DNA from: an uncultured Opitutaceae bacterium
GTDB lineage: Bacteria; Verrucomicrobiota; Verrucomicrobiia; Opitutales; Opitutaceae
DNA: 59,877 nt
Direction: 5' to 3'
NCBI GenBank assembly: GCA_937889545.1
Contig: CALAOT010000020.1
Coordinates: 1 to 59,877 of the forward strand
A model generated the notes under the pieces. The model was given only the letters and a program-made list of their open reading frames with translations, searched no databases and had not been told where the DNA came from. How positions within the stretch are numbered: position 1 is the first letter of the stretch; the number at the start of each line of letters is the position of its first letter. Position numbers and translations under genes: made by a program. Positions 36,364 to 45,400 of the stretch are shown here, in pieces.

Positions 36364-37155
36364 ATGCCCGAACCGATACTCCAGCTGGACAAGGCGACGA
36401 TCCGATTCGGCGGCCTGACGGCCGTGAACGGCCTGGACCTCCTCATAAACGACGGCGACCTGGTGGGGCTGATCGGGCCCAACGGCGCGGGAAAGACGAC
36501 GGTCTTCAACCTTGTCACCAGCGTGTACCGGCCCACGAGCGGAACCGTCCGCTCCCACGGCGTCGACCTGGCTCCCCTGAGCGTCAACGAGGTCGCGGAG
36601 ACGGGAATCGCGCGGACCTTCCAGAATGTCCGGCTCTTCAAGAGCCTGTCGGTCTTCGACAACGTACGAGTGGCGTGCAACCTTTACAGGGGTTGCGCAC
36701 CGATCCAGACGCTCGTCCGGATGAACGCGTTCCGAAGGGACGAGGCGCAGATCGCGCAGCGCGTGGAGGAGCTTCTCGACCTCTTCAACCTGCTCCGGTT
36801 CCGCGACGCGCCGGCGCTGAGCCTGCCCTACGGCGAGCAGCGCCGCCTGGAAATCGTGCGGTGCCTTGCGACCCGGCCCAAGCTCCTGCTCCTCGACGAG
36901 CCGGCTGCGGGGATGAACCCCGCGGAGAAGGTGGAACTGATGGCTCTGATCCAGAGGATCCAGCAGGAGTTCGGCCTCTCGATCCTGCTCGTCGAGCACT
37001 CCATGAAGGTTGTCATGGGCGTCTGCCGGCGGATCGCCGTCCTTGACTACGGCATCAAGATCGCCGAGGGCACGCCCGCCGAGATCCAGAGCGATCCCAA
37101 GGTGATCGAGGCCTACCTCGGGGAGCCCCACGAGACGGGCTTCGCGCACCACTGA
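36364..37155 (+). CDS. livG: Branched-chain amino-acid ABC transporter ATP-binding protein LivG
   Basis: The 263-residue ATPase has Walker A GPNGAGKTT near 39-47, the Q-loop around ARTFQN, a divergent ABC signature (LSLPYGEQRRLEI near 156-168), Walker B LLLLDEPAAGMNP near 176, and the switch His in LLVEHSMK near 210. LivG and LivF form a heterodimer that powers import. The C-terminal AEGTPAEIQSDPKVIEAYLGE tail is typical of LivG-type subunits. It sits 17 bases after livM. Confidence 0.96.
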   Translation: MPEPILQLDKATIRFGGLTAVNGLDLLINDGDLVGLIGPNGAGKTTVFNLVTSVYRPTSGTVRSHGVDLAPLSVNEVAETGIARTFQNVRLFKSLSVFDNVRVACNLYRGCAPIQTLVRMNAFRRDEAQIAQRVEELLDLFNLLRFRDAPALSLPYGEQRRLEIVRCLATRPKLLLLDEPAAGMNPAEKVELMALIQRIQQEFGLSILLVEHSMKVVMGVCRRIAVLDYGIKIAEGTPAEIQSDPKVIEAYLGEPHETGFAHH

Positions 37156-37160
37156 CGGCC

Positions 37161-37883
37161 ATGCTCGAGGTCTCCGAGCTCTTCGTTTCCTACGGCGCCA
37201 TCTCCGCGCTGCGCGGCATCTCGCTCAAGGTGGACCATGGCTCCATCGTTACGCTCATCGGGGGCAACGGCGCCGGCAAGACGACCACGCTCCGGACCAT
37301 CTCTGGGCTGCTCAGGCCGAGGAGCGGCACCGTCACCTTTCTCGGGGAGAACATCACCCAGCTGCCCGCCCACAAGATCGTGGCCCGCGGGATCGGGCAC
37401 GTCCCCGAGGGAAGGATGGTGTTCTCAAACCTGACCGTGAACGAGAACCTGGCGATGGGGGCGTACCTGTGCAAAGACAAGGCCTCCATCGCGAGGGACC
37501 GCGATTACGTCTTCGGGATCTTCCCGCGCCTGAGGGAGCGCCTCAAGCAGTCGGCGGGAACGCTTTCAGGGGGCGAACAGCAGATGCTGGCGATCGGGCG
37601 CGCGCTCATGGGCGAGCCCAAGCTCCTGATGCTCGACGAGCCGTCCCTCGGGATAGCGCCGAGGCTGATCAGCACCATCTTCGAGAAGATCGTCGAGATC
37701 AACCGGGACCGGAAGATCTCCATCCTCCTGGTCGAGCAGAACGCCAACCTCGCGCTAGAGATCAGCAGCCACGCGTACGTCCTGGAGACGGGCAGCCTCT
37801 CGATGGACGGGGCGAGCGCGGACTTGCGGATGAACCCCCAGCTTAAGGCGGCATACCTGGGCGGCTACAAGCAGCCCAAGTAG
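37161..37883 (+). CDS. livF: Branched-chain amino-acid ABC transporter ATP-binding protein LivF
   Basis: The 240-residue protein has Walker A GGNGAGKTT near 34-42, HVPEGRMVFSNLTVNENL (LivF-type Q-loop and helix) near 89-106, signature LSGGEQQML near 136, Walker B LLMLDEPSLGIAP near 156, and LLVEQNANLAL near 190. It ends with YLGGYKQPK. It closes the string of two binding proteins, livH, livM, livG and livF. Convergent with the VOC gene, it has 32 bases of GC-rich intergenic sequence without a clear T-run terminator. Confidence 0.96.
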   Translation: MLEVSELFVSYGAISALRGISLKVDHGSIVTLIGGNGAGKTTTLRTISGLLRPRSGTVTFLGENITQLPAHKIVARGIGHVPEGRMVFSNLTVNENLAMGAYLCKDKASIARDRDYVFGIFPRLRERLKQSAGTLSGGEQQMLAIGRALMGEPKLLMLDEPSLGIAPRLISTIFEKIVEINRDRKISILLVEQNANLALEISSHAYVLETGSLSMDGASADLRMNPQLKAAYLGGYKQPK

Positions 37884-37915
37884 CGCCAGGGCGCCGCCGC
37901 GCCGCGTGGGGCCAA

Positions 37916-38422
37916 TCAGGCCGGCTTGGGCTCGGCAAGCAGCCCGCCCAGATCCAGCCGCCGGGTGAACATCGCCAGGCCCCCGTCGGCGTCGCGGGGC
38001 CACGTGTCGCGCGGACGGTCCCAATAGAGCTCGACGCCGTTCCCATCAGGGTCGCGCAGGTACAGGGCCTCGCTCACCCCGTGGTCCGAGGCCCCCTCGA
38101 GAGGCACCCGGGCATCGAGAAGGCGCCGGAGCGCGTCGGCGAGCTCCGCCCTGGTCGGATAGAGGATCGCAACGTGATACAGTCCCGTCGACCCGGAAGG
38201 GGGCGGCGATCCCCCCAGACTCTCCCAGGTGTTGAGGCCGATGTGGTGGTGATAGCCGCCGGCGGAAATGAAGGCCGCGCTGGGGTCGAATCGCTGCGTG
38301 AGCTCAAAGCCAAGGATGCCGCAATAGAAGCCAAGCGATCGATCGAGGTCGGCAACCTTGAGATGCACATGGCCGATCCTTACTTCCGGATTGAGGGGAC
38401 GGGGCGAGGGTTGGCGCGTCAT
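37916..38422 (-). CDS. VOC-family protein (catechol dioxygenase / glyoxalase-like)
   Basis: The 168-residue protein has one vicinal-oxygen-chelate fold: HVHLKVADLDRSLGFYCGIL near 18-37, FISAGGYHHHIGLNTWES near 57, GLYHVAILYPT near 85, and LYLRDPDGNGVELYWDRP near 124-141. Metal ligands are probably a His in GHVHL, a His in LYHVA and the Glu in VELYW. The layout resembles small CatE-like dioxygenases, including the YHHHIGLN loop, but short single-subunit VOC proteins also act as glyoxalases or resistance proteins. The start at 38422 (MTRQPSPRPL) is chosen because the upstream extension shows no homologous pattern. It stands alone on the minus strand. Confidence 0.8.
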   Translation of the reverse strand: MTRQPSPRPLNPEVRIGHVHLKVADLDRSLGFYCGILGFELTQRFDPSAAFISAGGYHHHIGLNTWESLGGSPPPSGSTGLYHVAILYPTRAELADALRRLLDARVPLEGASDHGVSEALYLRDPDGNGVELYWDRPRDTWPRDADGGLAMFTRRLDLGGLLAEPKPA

Positions 38423-38570
38423 AGGTTCTTGGCACCACCATGCAGATTCGCGCGCTTTCTTCAAACCGTGCCGGAAGGAACACGCCACATTCCCGGGGAA
38501 GCGCTCCAAGGCGCCGCCGGGAAAAGATCAAACTGGCCCGGCGCCGCCGTCGCTGCCATGCTAGGTCGAA

Positions 38571-39092
38571 AATGCACCAGCTCCTTCTGCGCACCCTCAC
38601 GTGGGTGCCTCTCGCCGTATTCATGTTCCTGGCTGCTCCCCTCCTGCAGGCCGCCGGCCCCGGGCTGACAATTGTCTAGGAGGGAAAGACAACCGCCTTC
38701 TCGGCAGCGGAGCTGTCCATGCTGGCGCACCAGGAGGTGACCGCCTTCGATTTTCACGAGAAGCAGAGCCACGTCTATTCGGGGGTGCCTGTGCGGGACC
38801 TGTTGGCCAAGGCGGGAGTCCAGTCGGCGATAAGCTGCGGGGCAGGAGCCTCCGGCTCGCGGTATTCGCCCACTGCAGCAACCACTGTGATGTCGTCTAC
38901 GCCCTGGCGGAGTTTGACGACGCATTCGACAGCCGCACCATCCTCCTTGCCGACCGCCAGGACGGCCAGCCGCTGCCCGATGCCCTCGGGCCCCTCCGCC
39001 TGGCCGTTCCCGGAGACAGGCGCTCCGCCCGCTGGGCCCACATGGTCACTTCGCTCGAGGTGGTTTCGGTCGGATCCAGCGCTGCCGACTGA
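38571..39092 (+). pseudogene. Remnant of a molybdopterin-oxidoreductase-like exported protein
   Basis: From ATG 38571 a signal peptide (MHQLLLRTLTWVPLAVF) leads into PGLTIV and a TAG at 38677. After that the same frame continues EGKTTAFSAAELSMLAHQEV and YSGVPVRDLLAKAG to about 38820. The natural continuation VGDKLRGRSLRLAV, then YALAEFDDAFDSRTIL and GPLRLAVPGDRRSARWAHMV, lies in another frame. The break sits at 38817-38821, where one extra C would repair it. The pattern (a yGvpLrdLL segment followed by GPlRlvvPgd) matches the small oxidoreductase molybdopterin-binding family. One stop plus one frameshift indicate decay or sequence error. Confidence 0.6.
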
Positions 39093-39439
39093 TCCTCCGC
39101 GGACACATTCCTCTCACGGGTATCTTCCAGGGTCGCCCCCGCTTCAATGGCGTCTTGTTGTCACGCAAGTATCGTGTGGGAACAACACCCCATATTGTCC
39201 TTCCGGGCTAGAGTGCACAATGACCTGAATTGAAACCAGCGTTTCCTGGCGAATTCGGCTTTAACGTCCCTCGGACGCCTCTTTCGGACGCAGGTATCGA
39301 ATGCCCCTGTGGCGACTCGCACGTGTCGAGCCCGGGCCCGTTGGCTTCGAGATCGAGCGGAGCCGGTGGTTACCCAGCCGGATGAATGTCCCTCTGGGTA
39401 GGCCAGGGGCAGGGCTCGCGGTAGGAACGTAAGATCAAA
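39093..39439. other. Intergenic region before the cyclic glucan synthase gene
   Basis: I see no convincing gene in these 347 bases. The base composition is lower in GC than most of the window. An imperfect inverted repeat (TGTTGTCAC...GTGTGGGAACAACA, near 39155-39190) and a CCCTCTGG...CCAGGGG pair (near 39390-39413) are present but weak. The sequence could hold a leader and promoter for the gene that follows, but I cannot assign boxes with confidence. Confidence 0.4.
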
Positions 39440-42400
39440 ATGCAGACTCTCTCGCCACGCTGGAAAAACTGGATAGCCAGGCGAACGCGCCCGCGCGCGA
39501 GCGAGCCGCCTTTGCGGGCCGAGTTGTTCACCGCCGAACAACTCGCGCGCCATGCCCGGACCCTTGCGGCGGACCACAAGGTCGTGACTCGACGCAGCTT
39601 CAGCCGCCTGTTGGATCGATTGGACGAGAACGAGGAGAGCCTCCGAGTCTTCAATCGTGCGACCGTCGCCGTCTATCCAAGCCGGCGCATCACCCCGGCC
39701 GCCGAGTGGCTTCTCGACAACTTTTACCTGATCGAAGAACAGATCCAGATGGCCAGGAGGCACCTGCCCCGAAGCTACAGCCGGGAGCTGCCTCGCCTCT
39801 TGAGCGGCTCTTCCGCAGGACTTCCGCGCGTCTACGACATTGTGCTCGAATTGATCTCGCACGTGGATGCACAGATTGATGTCGCATCGCTCGGCGCATT
39901 CATCTCGGCTTACCAGAAGGTGAGTCCGCTGAAACTGGGCGAGCTGTGGGCCACGCCAATAATGCTGCGCCTTGGGTTGATTGAGAACCTCAATCGCATC
40001 GCCGCCCGTTTGACGTTCTCCCGGTTCGACCGAGATCTCGCGGATTCATGGGGAGATCGTTTGCAGGAGATGGCGGAGAAGGACCCGTCACATCTTGTCA
40101 TCGTGGTGGCGGACATGGCGAAGTCCGATATTCCATTGTCCAGTGCCTTCGTGGCGGAGTTTTGCCATCATTTGTCGCGACAGAGTCCGGTGATGCATCT
40201 GGCCCGCAGTTGGCTAGAGCAGCGGCTCGTGGAGCAGGGGCTGTCCGTTGAGCAGCTCGTCCGTCTGGATAGTCAGAACCAGGCGGCCGACCAGGTTTCC
40301 GTCAGCCACAGCATCGCCAGTCTTCGCCTCTTGAGCTCCATGGACTGGAAGGAGTTCGTGGAAACTTTGAGCCTGGTCGAGGAGACTTTGCGCTCCGACC
40401 CGGCCGGTGTTTACGGCAAAATGGATTTTTCGACCCGCGACCGCTATCGGCATTCCGTCGAGTCGTATTCCCGGCACAGCAAGCTCCCGGAGGCGGACGT
40501 CGCGCGAAGCGCGATTCATCTGGCTGAGGAAAGCGCTCGGCAAAAGGGCAGCGAAGAGCGGGCCTCCCATGTCGGCTATTACTTGATCGACAAAGGCCAG
40601 TCCATGCTGGGCCGGGCGGCGAATGTCCGGTGGCCCTGGCGCACGATCATCGAACGAAGCATCCACCGCTTTCCGCTGACGTACTATGCGGGTGGAATCG
40701 GGGCGCTCACCTTGCTCGCCATGTTCGGGTTCATGCAGCAGGCCCTGAGGCTCGAAGTGCAGGGATGGAAGCTCGTCCTCTTCACCCTTGTTTTCCTGCC
40801 TTGTGCCAGCCAACTCGCCGTGGCGCTGATGAACTGGCTGTCCACGCTGCTGGTGAGCCCCCGCCTTCTCCCGCGCCTGGATTTTTCCTCAGGCATCGCC
40901 TCGGATTGCTGCACGATGGTGGTCGTCCCCACCATGCTCACGAGCTTGGAGGGCGTTGATCGTCTCATCGAAACATTGGAGATTCACCACCTCTCGAATC
41001 GGGACCAGCATCTTTACTTCGCATTGTTGACCGACTTCCGCGATGCGCGGGAGGAGGTATTGGCCGGAGACCAAGTGTTGCTGGAGCGTGCGCGGACCGG
41101 CGTCGAGATGCTGAATCAGAAGTATCCCTCCGGGAACCAAACTCGCTTCTTCTTGTTCCATCGACCGCGCCGCTGGAACGCAGGGGAAGCCTTGTGGATG
41201 GGCTACGAGCGCAAGCGGGGAAAGCTGACGGAGTTCACCGCCCTTCTACGCGGTGGTTCTCGCAAGTGCTTTTCCGAGATTGTCGGAGAGACGGCCGTTC
41301 TTCCGGCCGTCAAGTATGTCATCACGCTCGACACCGACACGCAGCTTCCGCGCGATGCCGCCCGCCAGCTCGCCGGAACAATGGCCCATCCGTTGAACCG
41401 TCCGGTGTTCGATGGCGACCGCGGGATCGTGACCGAGGGCTACGGCATTCTGCAGCCGCGGGTGGGTGTGAGTCTGCCGAGCGCCAGCCGATCCTGGTTC
41501 GTCCGTCTCTTTGCCGGAGATGCGGGCATCGATCCCTACACGCGCGCGGTATCCGACGTGTACCAGGATCTCTTCCGGGAAGGGTCATTCATCGGGAAGG
41601 GAATCTACGATGTAGATGCCTTCGAGCGAGCCATGGCCGGGCGCTTCCCAGAGAATACCATTCTAAGCCACGACTTGCTGGAGTCGGGCCACGCGCGCTC
41701 CGCCCTTGTCAGCGACGTGGAGCTCTATGAGGAACATCCCTCCCGCTACAACGTGGACATCAGTCGGCGCCACCGCTGGATTCGGGGCGATTGGCAGATC
41801 ATGCAATGGCTCCTGCCCAGGGTCCCTGGAGGGGATGTCCGGCAGATCGCCAATCCGCTTTCCGCCCTGTCCAGGTGGAAGATTTTCGACAACCTGAGGC
41901 GCAGCCTCGTCCCCGTTGCCCTGGTGCTCCTGGTGCTGGGCGCCTGGCTTCTCCTTCCCAAACTCGGCGGTCTTGGATCGCTGCTGGTGATTTCGATCAT
42001 CATGCTCCCCGGATTGTTGTCGGCGTTGGTAAGCCTGTTGCGCAAGCCGGCTGATATGCTTTGGGCGATGCATCTGCGTGGGGTGGCCGGGTCGTGCGGC
42101 CGCCAGATTGGCCAGATCCTTCTCACGTTGGCATTTCTACCCTACGACGCCCTCATCAGCCTGGACGCCATTGGAAGGACACTGCTGCGATTGCTGGTGA
42201 CGCACCGGCGACTCCTCGAATGGCAGACGGCGAGTGATTCTGAGCGGACATCGAGCACGGGGCTCGCCGGCTTTTATGCCACCATGTGGATCGCGCCGAT
42301 TCTCGCGCTCACAATCGGATTCTTGCTGCTATTGTCGCATCCGGCTCAGTTGTTCCCGGCCTTTCCGACCATCGGACTCTGGCTGACGGCCCCATTGATC

Positions 42401-45400
42401 GCCTGGTGGATCAGCCAGCCTATTGAATCCGAGCCTCCGGGTTTTACGGCGGGGCAATTGACCTTTCTGAGGCACACGGCCCGCAAGACGTGGTATTTCT
42501 TCGAGACCTTTGTCACCGCCCAGGAGAACTGGCTGCCGCCGGACAATTTCCAGGATGTCTTTGCCCCGACGATTGCTTCGAGGACCTCGCCAACGAACAT
42601 GGGCCTGGCGATGCTCGCCAATCTGGGCGCCCGGGATCTTGGGTATCTTTCCGTGGGCGGCTTAATCCGCCGCACGCAGGATGCCCTCGACACGATGCAG
42701 CGGCTCGAACGGTATCGCGGGCACTTCTACAATTGGTATGACACCCGTACTCTCCGGCCGCTCCTGCCGCCCTACGTTTCCAGCGTCGACAGCGGCAATC
42801 TCGCGGGGCACCTGCTCACACACAGTTCCGGGCTGCGAGAACTGCCGGACGAGCGGATCTTCACTCCGCAGGTCATTGCCGGTCTGCGCGACACGGTTAG
42901 GGTTCTCGGCGACTTGACCCGCAAGAATGCCGCCCTGGCAAGGCTCGAAGCGGATCTGCTGATAGTTCCTGCAAGTCTGCGCGAGGCGTTCACCATGCTG
43001 AACGAGGCGACGGGCCAGGCGACCACGATCGCCGCGTCGCTGGCAAACGAAGCGGAGGAGATCAAAGGGTGGGCCAATATTCTTAGGCGGAATTGCGAGG
43101 ACCATTTGGAGGACATGCTTCTTCTCGCGCCGTGGCTGGCGTTGCCGGTCCCAAGCCGTGGCGATCGGAGTGACGGGGTTCCGGAGCCACTCGCCCCCGC
43201 GGCGAAGGAAGCCGGGCGTCTCGCCAAGGTGGCCGCGGCAAGGATCGAGGAGGCGCTCGCTCAGCTTGACCAAGTACCTACCTTGCGCGACGCGGCGAGG
43301 ATAATGCAATCGCTCGACCCGCTGATCGAAACGGGACTGCACGAACTCCCAACTGATGCCGACGCATCCCGGCACGATGAAGAAAAACGCCTCACGGACC
43401 TCACACGCTGCCTTCGTGAAGCCGGCGACCACATTCGTCGGCGCTTGCTCACATTGGAAGCCCTGGCCACGCAAAGCGAGGAGTTGGCCGCGATGGATTT
43501 TGCCTTTCTATTCGACCCAGCGAGGAATCTGTTTTCCACTGGGTTTAACGTCCCCGAGCGACGGCGTGACAACAGCTTCTATGACCTCCTGGCCTCGGAG
43601 GCGCGCCTGTGCAGCTACGTCGCCATCGCCCTAGGGCAGGTTCCCCAGGACCACTGGTTCTCGATGGGCCGCCTGCTCATCGCTTCGCGTGGAGGACCGA
43701 TCCTCGTTTCGTGGAGCGGCTCGATGTTCGAGTACCTGATGCCGCTGCTTGTCATGCCCAACTATGGGAACACTCTGCTCGATCACACCTGCAAGGCGGC
43801 GGTGCGACGGCAAATCGAGTACGGGCGGTCGCGCGGCGTTCCATGGGGAATCTCCGAATCGGGCTACAACCGGACTGACGTCAACCTCAACTACCAATAC
43901 CGCGCCTTCGGCGTGCCGGGCCTGGGCCTGAAACGAGGATTGGCCGAGGACCTGGTGATCGCTCCTTACGCCACAGCAATGGCGCTGATGGTTGCGCCCG
44001 TTGAAGCTTGTGAAAACCTGCGACGGTTGGCCGCCGAGGGGCGCGCAGGAGCGTATGGCTTCTATGAAGCTGTGGATTACACGCCAACGCGCCTGCCGCC
44101 GGACGAAACTAGCGCCACCATCCGATCCTTCATGGTGCACCATCAGGGGATGATCCTGCTGGCTCTGGTCAACCAATTGACCGGATACTCCATGCAGCGG
44201 CGCTTCATGGCCTGTCCGTTGCTCAAGGCTACGGATCTGCTTCTGCAGGAGCGCGTGCCCAGGACAACTGTCAGCGTGTTCGCAGAGGACTTGGTCCTGG
44301 AGACGGCGCGGACGCTTTATAGCGAAGCGGAAGGAGTGATGCGCGTATTCACGGATCCCGCGCCACCGGTACCGGAGGTTCATCTCCTGTCCAACGGCCG
44401 CTATCATGTCGTCGTCAGCAGCGCCGGCGGCGGCTACAGTCGCTGGCGCGATCTGGCGGTCACCCGATGGCGTGAAGATGCCACGCGCGATTGCTGGGGA
44501 ACGTTTGTTTATCTGCGCGATCTCGTGTCGGGAGATTTTTGGTCCGCCGCATATCAACCAACCCTTCGCGAGACCCAGGGCTACGAGGCGATCTTCACTC
44601 AGGCGCGCGCGGAATTCCGGCAGCACCATGCGGACTTAGAGATCCACACCGAGATCAGCGTGTCGTCGGAAGACGACGTGGAGTTGCGGCGCATCACGAT
44701 CACCAACCGCTCGGCCGAACCGCGCGCCATTGAATTGACCAGTTACGCAGAAGTGGTGCTCGCGCCTCAGGCCGCGGACGAAGCTCATCCCGCTTTCAGC
44801 AATCTCTTCGTGCAGACGGAATTTGCGCCAGAATCCTCCGCCATTCTCTGCAGCCGGCGCGCCCGCTACCCGGACGAGAGGCCGCCGTGGCTGCTGCACC
44901 TCATGGTGGTCCAGGGCGGTGAAAAGGGTGAAATCTCCTGCGAAACCGATCGATACAGGTTTGTCGGGCGTGGCGGAACCCTGGCCAACCCTGCCGCAAT
45001 GCAGAGCATTTCGCCATTGTCCAATACGGTCGGTTCTGTGCTCGATCCCATCATTTCGCTGCGACGCACGGTTTCTTTGCCGCCCAATGAAACTGCCATC
45101 GTCGACCTGATCTTTGGCGTGACGGAAAGTCGGGAAGCCGCCCTGGCGCACGTGGAAAAATATCAAAGCCCCCGAATGGCTGACCGCGCCTTCGACTTGG
45201 CATGGACCCACAACCAGGTGACCTTGCGCCATCTCAATGCCACAGAGGGCGAAGCCCAACTCTACGGCCGGCTGGCCGGCGCATTGATTTACGCCGACCC
45301 AGCTCGCCGGGCCACCCCCGGCGTGCTGCGCGGCAACCGGCGCGGCCAGAAGGGCCTCTGGAGTTATGGCATCTCTGGCGACGCCCCGTTGGTCCTGCTC

